Positions 44,945-52,677 of a stretch of 64,000 nt of DNA are shown here, piece after piece. Each line of letters starts with the position of its first letter. Position 1 is the stretch's first letter. The stretch comes from Blastococcus sp. HT6-30 (GTDB lineage Bacteria; Actinomycetota; Actinomycetes; Mycobacteriales; Geodermatophilaceae): the NCBI RefSeq assembly GCF_039729015.1, contig NZ_CP155792.1:1384001-1448000 (forward strand), written 5' to 3'. The notes beneath the pieces were generated by a model. It saw nothing but the letters and a program-made list of their open reading frames with translations. It made no database searches and was not told where the DNA came from. A program made the position numbers and the translations under genes.

Positions 44945-44978
44945 TTCCTCCCGGGCCGGTGCGCCGGCCCGGGAGGAA
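44945..44978. terminator. strong bidirectional terminator
   Basis: TTCCTCCCGGGCCGG and CCGGCCCGGGAGGAA, a perfect 15-bp stem with a TGCG loop, between two converging genes. Confidence 0.85.
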
Positions 44979-44986
44979 CTGCCCGG

Positions 44987-45970
44987 TCAGCCGCGGGCGG
45001 TCTTGGTGGGGTCCCGCTCGACGACGTCGCCCAGGGCCTCGTCGATCCGCGCCAGCACCTCGGCGTCCAGGACCACACCGGCCGCCGCGACGTTGTCGTG
45101 GACCTGCTCGGGGCGGCTGGCGCCGATGATCGCGGCGGCCACGTTGCGGTTCTGGAGCACCCACGCCAGCGCGAGCTGGGCCATCGACAGCCCCAGGTCG
45201 TCGGCGATCGGGCGCAGCTGCTGCACCCGGCCGAGGATGTCGTCGGTCATGAACCGCTGCATCGACTGGCCGGCCTCGGGGTGACCGGCGCGGCTGTCGG
45301 CCGGCGGCTGCTCACCCGGCCGGTACTTGCCGGTGAGGATGCCCTGCGCCAGCGGTGACCAGACGATCTGGGAGAGCCCCTCCTGCTCCGACGTCGGCAC
45401 GACCTCGGGTTCGATGACCCGCCACAGCATCGAGTACTGCGGCTGGTTGCTGATCAGCTGGACGCCGAGCTCGCGGGCGAGCGCTGCGCCGGCGGCGATC
45501 TGCTCGGCGTTCCACTCGGAGACGCCGATGTAGAGCGCCTTGCCGGAGCGGACGAGGTCGGCGAAGGCGGTCATCGTCTCCTCGAGCGGCACCGTCGGGT
45601 CGTACCGGTGGGCCTGGTAGAGGTCGACGTAGTCGGTCTGCAGCCGGCGCAGCGAGGCGTGGCAGCTCTCGATGATGTGCTTGCGCCCCAGCCCGCGGTC
45701 GTTGCGGCCGGGGCCGGTGGGCCAGTAGACCTTGGTGAAGAGCTCGATCGACTCGCGGCGGTGCCCGTCCAGCGCCGCGCCGAGCACCGTCTCGGCCCGA
45801 GTGCCGGCGTAGACGTCGGCGGTGTCGAAGGTGGTGATGCCGACGTCCAGGGCCGCGCGCACGCAGGCCACCGCGGCGTCCTCCTCCACCTGCCCGCCAT
45901 GGGTGAGCCAGTTGCCGTACGCGATCTCGGAGATGGTCAGGCCGGAGCGGCCGAGGCGTCTGAATTCCAC
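44987..45970 (-). CDS. aldo/keto reductase
   Basis: 327 residues forming a TIM-barrel NADPH reductase. The catalytic tetrad can be placed: Asp and Tyr in FDTADVYAG, Lys in LFTKVYWP and His in LYQAHRYDP. The C-terminal NADP site reads AAAIIGASRPEQVHDNV. The sequence VEFRRLGRSGLTISEIAYGNWLTHGG and the GLGRKHIIESCHASLRRL helix place it with Kv-beta/YghZ-type reductases that act on small aldehydes. GTG 45970 lies eight bases after a TAACGT -10 box. The in-frame stretch upstream to 46177 belongs to a decayed neighbouring gene. Confidence 0.92.
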   Translation of the reverse strand: MEFRRLGRSGLTISEIAYGNWLTHGGQVEEDAAVACVRAALDVGITTFDTADVYAGTRAETVLGAALDGHRRESIELFTKVYWPTGPGRNDRGLGRKHIIESCHASLRRLQTDYVDLYQAHRYDPTVPLEETMTAFADLVRSGKALYIGVSEWNAEQIAAGAALARELGVQLISNQPQYSMLWRVIEPEVVPTSEQEGLSQIVWSPLAQGILTGKYRPGEQPPADSRAGHPEAGQSMQRFMTDDILGRVQQLRPIADDLGLSMAQLALAWVLQNRNVAAAIIGASRPEQVHDNVAAAGVVLDAEVLARIDEALGDVVERDPTKTARG

Positions 45971-45978
45971 GGACCGCG

Positions 45979-45984
45979 ACGTTA
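45979..45984 (-). promoter_or_regulatory. -10 box TAACGT of the aldo/keto reductase
   Basis: Eight bases before GTG 45970 (leaderless). Confidence 0.5.
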
Positions 45985-46049
45985 GGCGCCGCGCCGGACC
46001 ACCGCCCGCCCAACCCCGGCGAGCAGCGTGGTCCCGTCGCCGGCGGCCC

Positions 46050-46212
46050 GGGCGCCACACGTGGCCGACCGGTCGGCGAGCGCCGCCGCATGATGCCGGT
46101 GTCGGTCGCGTGCAGCAGCCGGACGCCGTCCAGCACGGGAAGGGCCCGGCCACGGTCAGCGGCCCGGCGTGCCGCACCCACGGCCGCCGGTGCCGAGCAG
46201 GCTCACCCGCAT
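46050..46212 (-). pseudogene. remnant of an MBL-fold metallo-hydrolase
   Basis: On the minus strand ATG 46212 opens MRVSLLGTGG, the usual first strand of MBL-fold hydrolases. The frame soon breaks at a stop, and in another frame LPVLDGVRLLHATDTG appears, matching a strand near the middle of the same family (commonly ...RLLYATDTGPL). The HxHxDH metal site that should lie between them is absent. I read this as a gene reduced to two pieces by deletion and frameshift. Nothing else is recognisable between 45971 and 46249. Confidence 0.45.
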
Positions 46213-46249
46213 CGGCGGTCCGGGGTCGTGCCGGGGCGACGGCCGGTGC

Positions 46250-46867
46250 TCAGACCTCCGCGCCCAGCGGCACCTCGGGCTTCGGAAAGCGCCACCGGCG
46301 GATCATGGTCGACCGGCTGATGCCGTACCAGACCAGGCCGCGCATCTTGTGGTCGCCGTCGGGGAAGCGGCTCGCCACGGCGGTCTTGATCTTCCGGCCC
46401 AGGACCACCGAGTCGATGATGAGCAGGAAGAAGAAGCCGAGGAGGACGAAGCTCGAGTAGCTCTTCACCGCGAGGCTGGGCACGAAGGTGCCGACCAGCG
46501 CCACCGCGGCGACGGCGAGGAAGAGGCTGCCGATGTTGCGGCGGCTGTCGACGACGTCGCGCACGAGCTTGCGGACCGGGCCGCGGTCGCGGGCGGGGAG
46601 GTAGCCGTCGTCCCCCCGGGCCATGCCCTGGCGGGTCTCCGCGCGGCGCTGCGCCTGCTGCTCGCGCATGCGCTTGTAGGCCTCCTTGCGCGTGGTGGGC
46701 GGCGGCGGGGGCGGGCCGGGGCGCCGGCCCTGCGCCTCGCTGCGCTTCGGCGTCGGCCGGCCCTTGCCGCCGCCCTTCAGCAGCTGCGTGGTCAGCTCGC
46801 CGTCGTCGCCGGACGTGGCGGTGGTCGTCTCGGCGTGGTCACGGCGGCCGGGCAGGCGGAGCTTCAC
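46250..46867 (-). CDS. DUF3043 membrane protein
   Basis: 205 residues of the actinobacterial DUF3043 family (M. tuberculosis Rv2206). A basic/Pro-rich cytosolic start (GKGRPTPKRSEAQGRRPGPPPPPP) leads into RKEAYKRMREQQAQRRAETRQGMARGDDGYLPARDRGPVRKLVRDVVD, then two membrane helices (IGSLFLAVAAVALVGTFVPSL and YSSFVLLGFFFLLIIDSVVLG) and RWRFPKPEVPLG at the end. Function unknown. GTG 46867 sits eight bases after TAGACT, a good -10 box, ruling out the extension to 46939. It is divergent from the IscA-type gene, as in other actinobacteria. Confidence 0.9.
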   Translation of the reverse strand: MKLRLPGRRDHAETTTATSGDDGELTTQLLKGGGKGRPTPKRSEAQGRRPGPPPPPPTTRKEAYKRMREQQAQRRAETRQGMARGDDGYLPARDRGPVRKLVRDVVDSRRNIGSLFLAVAAVALVGTFVPSLAVKSYSSFVLLGFFFLLIIDSVVLGRKIKTAVASRFPDGDHKMRGLVWYGISRSTMIRRWRFPKPEVPLGAEV

Positions 46868-46875
46868 GGCCGTGG

Positions 46876-46881
46876 AGTCTA
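46876..46881 (-). promoter_or_regulatory. -10 box TAGACT of the DUF3043 gene
   Basis: Eight bases before GTG 46867 (leaderless). Confidence 0.55.
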
Positions 46882-47018
46882 CGTGTGTGAGCAATGCACC
46901 CTGGCAGGTCGAGCGCCGAGCCGTACAGTGGGTGCGCACGGGAAGAGGGGCCGTTCCGACGGCGTTCGTCCGCAGTAGGACCGCCTACGCGGACACCCCG
47001 GAGGGAGAGGACAGGAAT

Positions 47019-47366
47019 ATGACGGTGCAGGACACCACGGCCACCGGCGTCGTGCTGAGCGACCCCGCGGCCGCCAAGGTCAAGGCGCTGCTGGACCAGG
47101 AGGGCCGCGACGACCTGCGGCTGCGCATCGCCGTCCAGCCCGGGGGCTGTTCCGGCCTGCGGTACCAGCTCTTCTTCGACGAGCGGTTCCTCGACGGCGA
47201 CCAGACCTACGACTTCGACGGCGTCGAGGTCATCGTCGACCGGATGAGCGGCCCGTACCTGGGTGGCGCGGTCATCGACTTCGTCGACACCATCGAGAAG
47301 CAGGGCTTCACGATCGACAACCCCAACGCGCAGGGCTCCTGCGCCTGCGGCGACTCCTTCAACTGA
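47019..47366 (+). CDS. erpA: A-type iron-sulfur carrier (HesB/IscA/ErpA family)
   Basis: 115 residues that can carry and hand over iron-sulfur clusters. The three ligand cysteines are present: GGCSGLRY and GSCACGDSF near the C-terminus. Other marks are VVLSDPAAAKVKALLDQEG and VEVIVDRMSGPYLGGAVIDFVD. GGAGAGGACAGGAAT precedes ATG 47019. It is the counterpart of M. tuberculosis Rv2204c and may serve the Rieske protein, LipA and other Fe-S proteins encoded here; that link is an inference. The gene name follows the closest-characterised family and is tentative. Confidence 0.9.
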   Translation: MTVQDTTATGVVLSDPAAAKVKALLDQEGRDDLRLRIAVQPGGCSGLRYQLFFDERFLDGDQTYDFDGVEVIVDRMSGPYLGGAVIDFVDTIEKQGFTIDNPNAQGSCACGDSFN

Positions 47367-47376
47367 GAGAGGACCC

Positions 47377-47415
47377 CGTCCTCCTCACCCCTCGCATGCT
47401 CGGGGCGAGGCTCTG
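47377..47415 (+). repeat. REP-like intergenic element, divergent copy
   Basis: CTCACCCCTCGCATGCTCGGGG keeps the CTCACC-CTCGCA-GCTCG blocks of the elements at 19868 and 39322 but lacks their second half. Confidence 0.3.
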
Positions 47416-47430
47416 GACGGGGCCTTGCGC

Positions 47431-47468
47431 GACGGCGGCCCGGTCTCCTCGGAGACCGGGCCGCCGTC
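47431..47468. terminator. bidirectional terminator between erpA and asnB
   Basis: An 18-bp perfect stem (47431-47448 with 47451-47468, core GGCCCGGTCTCC) lies between the converging genes. Confidence 0.85.
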
Positions 47469-47472
47469 GTCC

Positions 47473-49404
47473 CTAGAGCCTGACCGGGTAGACCGTCGCC
47501 GGGATCTCCGGCGTGATCCGCTCCTCGACGAAGATGCCGTGCCAGACCATGAAGACCAGCAGGGTCCACAGCTTGCGGGAGTGGTCGACCGGCGAGCCGG
47601 CCCGCTGGTTCTGCCGGTGCGCGGTGAGCATGGCCAGCACCTGCTGCTTGTCCAGCCACTCGTCGGTCCGGCTCTCCTCGATGGTCTGCCGGGCCCAGTC
47701 GTGCAGGTCCTCCGCGAGCCAGTGCCGGGTGGGCACGGGGAAGCCGAGCTTGCGCCGGTTCAGCACGTGCGGCGGCACGATCTGCTCCAGGGCGCGGCGG
47801 AGGGCGAACTTGGTCGTCTCCTTGGTGACCCGCTGGTCGACCGGAAGCGTGGAGGCCACCCGGAACACCTCGGGGTCGAGGAACGGCACCCGCAGCTCCA
47901 GCGAGTTCGCCATGGTCATCTTGTCGGCCTTGACCAGGATGTCGCCGCGCAGCCAGGTGAACAGGTCCACGTACTGCATCGCCGTCACGTCGTCGTACCC
48001 GGCCGCCCGCGTGCGCTCGTAGAGTTCCCGGGTGACGGCGACGTGCGACAGGTCCGGGTCCCGCTTCTCGAGGAAGGTCAGCTCCTCGTCGCGGAAGATC
48101 CGCGCGTTGCCGTAGTACCGCTGCTCGAGCGGGATGGCCCCGCGACGCAGCAGGTCCTTGCCGCGCATGCCGTCGGGCAGCTTCGTCGACAGGGTGCCCA
48201 GGGCGCGCCGGATGCCCTGCGGCAGCCGCTCGAAGGCCGCCAGCGAGAGTGGCTCGCGGTAGATGTTGTAGCCGCCGAAGAGCTCGTCGGCGCCCTCCCC
48301 GGAGAGCACGACCTTCACGTGCTTGCGGGCTTCTCGCGCCACGAAGTACAGCGGCACGAGCGCCGGGTCGGCCACCGGGTCGTCGAGGTACCAGACGACG
48401 AGGGGGATCGACTCGGCGAACTCCTCGGCCGTCACGACCTTGGTGATGTGCTCCACCCCGATCGCGGCCGCGGACTCGGCGGCGACGTCGATCTCGGAGA
48501 AGCCCTGCCGCTCGAAGCCGACCGTGAACGTCATCAGGTCGGGGTTGTAGCGCTTGGCCAGGGCGGCGATGGCCGTGGAGTCGATGCCACCGGAGAGGAA
48601 CGACCCGACGGTCACGTCGGCCCGCATGTGCATCCGCACCGAGTCGTCGAGCACCTCGGCGATCCGGTCGTAGAGCGGCTGCCGCTCGTCCTTCGCCACC
48701 GGCCGGACCGGGAAGGTCGGGTGGAAGTAGCGGGTGGTGGTGAGCTCGCCGCCGGAGACGGTGAAGCTGGTGCCGCTCTCGATGCGCCGGATCCCGCGGT
48801 GCAGGGTCGCCGGCTCGGGCACGTACTGCAGCGTCAGGTAGTGCTGCAGCGAGGCGGGGTCCACGCCGCCGGCGGCCGTGCTACCGCCGAGCATCTCCAG
48901 CAGGGCCTTCTTCTCCGACGAGAAGGCGATCGCGCCGTCGGCCAGGCGGGTGGTGAACAGCGGCTTGATGCCGAAGGGGTCGCGCGCCCCGAAGACGGTC
49001 CCGGTCTCGCTGTCCCAGATGACGAACGCGAACATCCCGCGGAGGCGGGTGACGACCTGCTCGCCCCACACGTGGTAGCCGGCCACGATCGCCTCGGTGT
49101 CACCCTCGGTGGCGAAGGTGGCGCCGGCGGCGGCGAGTTCGGCGCGCAGCTCCAGGTAGTTGTAGATCTCGCCGTTGAAGACGATCCGGTACCGGCCGTC
49201 GGCGTACGGCATGGGCTGGTGGCTGTTCTCGATGTCGATGAACGACAGCCGGTTGAAGCCGTAGACGACGCGGTCGTCGTGCCAGACCTCGCTCTCGTCC
49301 GGCCCCCGGTGCCGCAGGCAGTGCAGCGCACCCCGGACGTCGGACACGACGCTGTCGTCGACGCGTGGGGCGTCGGTGGAGAAGTAGGCGAGCAGGCCAC
49401 ACAT
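47473..49404 (-). CDS. asnB: asparagine synthase (glutamine-hydrolysing)
   Basis: Makes asparagine, or amidates a related acceptor, using glutamine nitrogen. Cys2 is the glutaminase nucleophile (MCGLLAYFS), followed by RHRGPDESE and FNGEIYNYLELR. The synthase half has the pyrophosphatase loop SFLSGGIDSTAIA and VLSGEGADELFGGYN. The 643 residues match M. tuberculosis AsnB (Rv2201), which amidates cell-wall diaminopimelate or confers drug tolerance in mycobacteria; which acceptor is used here cannot be told. GGAG is 11 bases before the ATG. The DUF3817 gene lies 50 bases upstream, in the same direction. Confidence 0.95.
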   Translation of the reverse strand: MCGLLAYFSTDAPRVDDSVVSDVRGALHCLRHRGPDESEVWHDDRVVYGFNRLSFIDIENSHQPMPYADGRYRIVFNGEIYNYLELRAELAAAGATFATEGDTEAIVAGYHVWGEQVVTRLRGMFAFVIWDSETGTVFGARDPFGIKPLFTTRLADGAIAFSSEKKALLEMLGGSTAAGGVDPASLQHYLTLQYVPEPATLHRGIRRIESGTSFTVSGGELTTTRYFHPTFPVRPVAKDERQPLYDRIAEVLDDSVRMHMRADVTVGSFLSGGIDSTAIAALAKRYNPDLMTFTVGFERQGFSEIDVAAESAAAIGVEHITKVVTAEEFAESIPLVVWYLDDPVADPALVPLYFVAREARKHVKVVLSGEGADELFGGYNIYREPLSLAAFERLPQGIRRALGTLSTKLPDGMRGKDLLRRGAIPLEQRYYGNARIFRDEELTFLEKRDPDLSHVAVTRELYERTRAAGYDDVTAMQYVDLFTWLRGDILVKADKMTMANSLELRVPFLDPEVFRVASTLPVDQRVTKETTKFALRRALEQIVPPHVLNRRKLGFPVPTRHWLAEDLHDWARQTIEESRTDEWLDKQQVLAMLTAHRQNQRAGSPVDHSRKLWTLLVFMVWHGIFVEERITPEIPATVYPVRL

Positions 49405-49454
49405 GAGGCGCGGAACTCCGGGGGTCGGGGGAGGGCGGCCGGGGGCCGGGAGGG

Positions 49455-49811
49455 TCAGACGCGCTCGCCGGCGCGGGTCTTCCTGGTGGCATTGCGCTCG
49501 GCGAAGAAGGAGAGCACGGGAACGGTGCCGGCCAGCAGCGTCAGGGCGGTGCCCTTGAGCGTCCAGCGGGCGCGCAGGGCGAGGTCGACGGTCGCCAGGA
49601 GGAAGAGCCCGTAGAGGAAGCCGTGCGCGGTGCCGAGCACCTCCGACGGCCCGCCGATGCCGGCGAGGTGGTTCAGCGGCACCGCGACGAAGATGAGCGC
49701 GATGAGGAGCACACCGACGACCCACGCCATCGCCCGGTAGCGCTGCAGGGCAGCACCGATGCTGCGCTCGTCGCCACGCCCGGTGGTGGTGGCGGTCCGT
49801 TCAGCGGCCAT
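49455..49811 (-). CDS. DUF3817 membrane protein
   Basis: 118 residues with three membrane helices: RAMAWVVGVLLIALIFVAVPL, GTAHGFLYGLFLLATVDLAL and GTALTLLAGTVPVLSFFAERNA. The pattern LNHLAGIGG...GTAHGFLY is that of DUF3817, found in many actinobacteria beside cytochrome oxidase genes. Its start overlaps the preceding gene's end by 11 bases, so the two are translated together. Function is unknown; the location suggests a link with oxidase assembly or membrane redox. Confidence 0.88.
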   Translation of the reverse strand: MAAERTATTTGRGDERSIGAALQRYRAMAWVVGVLLIALIFVAVPLNHLAGIGGPSEVLGTAHGFLYGLFLLATVDLALRARWTLKGTALTLLAGTVPVLSFFAERNATRKTRAGERV

Positions 49812-50166
49812 TGCTGCTCCGTTGTCCCAGTGCCCGCTCGTTGAGCTCGGCGAGGTAGGCGTTGTAGGCGGCGAGGTCGGGGTCGCCGGTGGTGTCGATG
49901 CGCGGCCGCTGGTACAGCACCACCGCGTTGCCCGGCTGGTCCTCCTCGGGGTCGCGGTGCAGCTCCACCCGCACCATCCGGACGTAGAACCACAGACCCA
50001 TGAAGCCGTAGAGGGGCCACTGCAGGGCGTAGCTCCAGTTGACCGCGCCGCCGCCGGCCTCGGCCTTGGACAGCTGCCAGTAACCGAGGAAGAAGGTGGC
50101 GACGAACAGGGCGACCACCAGCAGGTGCAGGAGCACCCATTTCGGGGTCAGCAACCGGGAGAACAC
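49801..50166 (-). CDS. membrane protein with SURF1-like N-terminal helix
   Basis: 121 residues. KWVLLHLLVVALFVATFFLGYWQLSKAEAGGG is a membrane helix ending in GYWQL, resembling the first helix of SURF1, and a second helix (LQWPLYGFMGLWFYVRMVRVEL) follows, then an acidic tail. It is seen beside ctaC/DUF3817 in related bacteria. A role in oxidase assembly is plausible by location only. GTG 50166 lies seven bases after a TAGAGT -10 box, giving a leaderless mRNA. Confidence 0.75.
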   Translation of the reverse strand: MFSRLLTPKWVLLHLLVVALFVATFFLGYWQLSKAEAGGGAVNWSYALQWPLYGFMGLWFYVRMVRVELHRDPEEDQPGNAVVLYQRPRIDTTGDPDLAAYNAYLAELNERALGQRSSNGR

Positions 50167-50173
50167 GACACCG

Positions 50174-50179
50174 ACTCTA
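50174..50179 (-). promoter_or_regulatory. -10 box TAGAGT of the 121-residue membrane protein
   Basis: Seven bases before GTG 50166 (leaderless). Confidence 0.6.
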
Positions 50180-50351
50180 ACCGCCGCCCCGGCGGCACCG
50201 GCTCGGACGACGGGGGCGCGTCGACGGGGGACCAAAGGCGCCGGGCGGTGCGCGACCGGCGCGTGGGGGAGCGGAACCCGGCTGCCCGCTCGGAGGCGGG
50301 CTCCCAACCCGCCCGGCCGTCTCCGGTGGTCGGCGCCTGAGGCGGGTCGGC

Positions 50352-50357
50352 TACGCT
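50352..50357 (+). promoter_or_regulatory. candidate -10 box TACGCT of ctaC
   Basis: TACGCT lies about 105 bases before the ctaC start, implying a leader of roughly 98 bases. The rest of the gap 50180-50351 shows nothing I can support. Confidence 0.35.
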
Positions 50358-50462
50358 CGGCCCACACTGACTTCGGCGTGGATGCACTCTGCCGAGGACC
50401 GGTGGAGGACCCGTTGGGAGGACCGCCCGGACGCCGGGCGGAGGACGAGGAGGCAGCGAGCA

Positions 50463-51362
50463 GTGGCTCGAGGCAGCAGGCTCGCGCGGCTGGCCGCGCT
50501 CGGTCTCCTGGGGGTGCTCACCCTCACCGGATGCGAGCTCGGCAACAGCGAATGGTGGGAGCACAACTTCGTCCGGTGGGGCTGGCCTGAGGGCGTCACC
50601 GACGAGGCCGAGGCGATGCGGGAGCTGTGGGTCGGGTCCACCTACGCGGCCCTGATCATCGGCCTGGCGGTGTGGGCTCTCATCGCCTACTCGGTGATCC
50701 GCCATCGCAAGAGGGGCGACGAGCTGCCCCGGCAGACCGCCTACAACCTGCCGCTGGAGATCGTCTACACGATCATCCCGTTCATCATCGTCTCCGCTCT
50801 GTTCTTCTTCACCGTGGTGACGCAGAACCAGGTGCGGGGCACCAGCGCGGACCCCGACGAGGTCATCGCCGTCAACGCCTTCAAGTGGAACTGGCAGTTC
50901 GTCTACCCCGAGACCTCGGACGGCAACGGCGAGCCGGTGAACACCGTCGGCACCAGCGCGGAGATCCCGATCCTCGTGGTGCCCACCGATCGCACCCTCC
51001 GGTTCGAGCTCGCCTCCGCCGACGTCATCCACTCGTTCTGGGTGCCGGAGTTCCTCTTCAAGCTCGACGTCATCCCCGGCAACGAGAACGGCCGGGACAA
51101 CGTCTTCGAGGTGACCGTCCGCGAGGAGGGCGCCTACGTCGGCCGCTGCGCCGAGCTGTGCGGCACGTACCACGCCTACATGAACTTCGAGGTGCGGGCG
51201 GTCACCGGCGACGAGTACGACGACTACCTGGCAGCCCGCGAGTCCGGGCTGAGCACCTACGACGCCCTCGAGGCGATCGGGCAGCCCGGGGACGCGGGTA
51301 CGACGACCCCGCTGGACCTCATCCAGGACAAGGCCGAGGACCAGTTGCAGGCCGGTGACTGA
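50463..51362 (+). CDS. ctaC: cytochrome c oxidase subunit II
   Basis: Entry point for electrons into the aa3 oxidase. The 299 residues start with a lipoprotein signal (LLGVLTLTGCELGN), followed by two membrane helices (about 60-85 and 105-130) and a cupredoxin domain. The CuA ligands are HSFWVPEF upstream and CAELCGTYHAYM, the full C-x3-C-x3-H-x2-M set. GTG 50463 with GAGGAGG upstream fits the signal peptide; ATG 50382 would put 27 charged residues in front of it. It forms an operon with ctaF; the catalytic subunit gene ctaD is not in the window. Confidence 0.95.
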   Translation: MARGSRLARLAALGLLGVLTLTGCELGNSEWWEHNFVRWGWPEGVTDEAEAMRELWVGSTYAALIIGLAVWALIAYSVIRHRKRGDELPRQTAYNLPLEIVYTIIPFIIVSALFFFTVVTQNQVRGTSADPDEVIAVNAFKWNWQFVYPETSDGNGEPVNTVGTSAEIPILVVPTDRTLRFELASADVIHSFWVPEFLFKLDVIPGNENGRDNVFEVTVREEGAYVGRCAELCGTYHAYMNFEVRAVTGDEYDDYLAARESGLSTYDALEAIGQPGDAGTTTPLDLIQDKAEDQLQAGD

Positions 51363-51413
51363 CCTCTTCCGTTCCGGTAACCGGACCCGACACACGTACG
51401 AGGAGGCGCGGCC

Positions 51414-51818
51414 GTGAAGGTCGAGGCACTCATCTTCAATCTGATCGCGGTGTTCTGCGTCGTGGCCGCGGTTGTCTACGGCTTCTGGTCGCGCGAGCCC
51501 ATCGGCACCACGGCGCTCGCGCTCTCGGGCGGGCTCATGCTCCTCATCGGTGGCTTCTTCTGGTTCGTGTCGCGCCGGATCGACCCCCGCCCGGAGGACC
51601 GCAAGGACGCCGAGATCGCCGACGGCGCCGGCGAGCTGGGCTTCTTCAGCCCGGCCAGCTACTGGCCCGTCACGCTCGCTGCGGCCGCCGGCCTCATGGG
51701 GCTCGGGGTGGCCTTCTGGTATCTCTGGCTGATCCTGCTCGCCACGGCCGCGGTGCTCATCGCCGTCGGTGGCCTGCTGTTCGAGTACTACGTGGGGCAG
51801 AACGCCCAGCAGAGCTGA
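51414..51818 (+). CDS. ctaF: cytochrome c oxidase subunit IV (actinobacterial)
   Basis: 134-residue small subunit of the actinobacterial aa3 oxidase. It has four membrane helices, with KVEALIFNLIAVFCVVAAVVYGFWS, LALSGGLMLLIGGFFWFVSRRID (the SRRIDPRPEDR loop is typical), a short ELGFFSPASYWPVTLAAAAG and LILLATAAVLIAVGGLLFEYYVG. GAGGAGGCGCG precedes GTG 51414. It lies 51 bases after ctaC and ends in a strong terminator, so the operon is ctaC-ctaF. Confidence 0.93.
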   Translation: MKVEALIFNLIAVFCVVAAVVYGFWSREPIGTTALALSGGLMLLIGGFFWFVSRRIDPRPEDRKDAEIADGAGELGFFSPASYWPVTLAAAAGLMGLGVAFWYLWLILLATAAVLIAVGGLLFEYYVGQNAQQS

Positions 51819-51830
51819 CGTCCCACGCGC

Positions 51831-51876
51831 ACGACGAGGGTCCTTTCCGCCACCAGGCGGAGGGGACCCTCGTCGT
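51831..51876 (+). terminator. terminator after ctaF
   Basis: ACGACGAGGGTCC (51831-51843) pairs with GGACCCTCGTCGT (51864-51876); an inner CCGCC/GGCGG stem fills the loop. Confidence 0.8.
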
Positions 51877-52631
51877 CGGTGGGGGCAGCGGTGCGGTGCG
51901 GGAGCGCCTCGGGCGACCGCAACCGCAGCGGACGGGCCGCCGGGGCGCCATCGCGCTGCGGTGACACCGCCTGTGCTCATCGCCCAGGCCGGGCGGTCAC
52001 GAGGAGCGGGTGACGGAGCCCTGGACCCGTCGGCCCGTTCCCCGGCGCGTATGCCCCCGGCGGCCGCCGCGGGACGACAGCCGGCCGAGGCGGCCCCTGG
52101 CCACGGCTCGGAGTCGGCGCCATGGCCCCCCGGCACCTGGCGCGGAGCCGGCGCCACGCCGCCCGACCCCCGGACCGCTGTCCTGGCCTCTGACGTCCCC
52201 GAGACCCGCAGCCGTGGGGGTGTGGGCGTGGAAGGCGCGCCGTGGCGCCGGTGGTGGGCGGCCCGGGGCGCCGAGGCGGCAGGTCCGGTGGCTGCAGCGC
52301 GCCCTCGTGGCTTCTGAGGGCGGGAACGGCGCGGGCCAACGTCGGAGGCCGCCCCCGCGCGCCGGCGGCGCTGCCAGCCGGGCCGCAGGGGGGCCTTCAC
52401 CCGGTCAGGCCCCGACGAGGGGGCCGCCTGCACGCACTGGAACCCGGGGGGCGGCCCGCCGGCTGCGGAGGATTCGGCGCTGTCGAACTAGGGAGCACTT
52501 CCGGACGTGTGCGTGCGCAGCAGGCCCGGCGGCCCGCACCTGGACGCCTCGTCGGTGGGCCACCGGAGGGAGTTCGGTCGTCGGAGGATGCGCGCCGATA
52601 CCTCGCAACGGAGATCCGCCGCCCTGAACGG
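51877..52631. other. long gene-poor interval between ctaF and qcrB
   Basis: About 755 bases between two terminators. All six frames contain only Arg/Pro/Gly/Ala-rich stretches with no recognisable family or ribosome site. In mycobacteria this interval holds two small membrane-protein genes (Rv2197c and mmpS3, Rv2198c); I find no trace of them. It could hide an RNA gene or a decayed gene, but nothing specific can be supported. Confidence 0.5.
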
Positions 52632-52666
52632 CGAAGGGCCCCGGCGGAGTCCGCCGGGGCCCTTCG
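52632..52666 (-). terminator. terminator after qcrB
   Basis: CGAAGGGCCCCGGCGGA pairs with TCCGCCGGGGCCCTTCG with almost no loop, directly after the qcrB stop. Confidence 0.85.
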
Positions 52667-52677
52667 TGCCGTGCTGA

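Noticed and set aside
47263-49614. 783-codon plus-strand frame opposite asnB
   Set aside because: Antisense shadow with His/Gly/Arg-rich translation.
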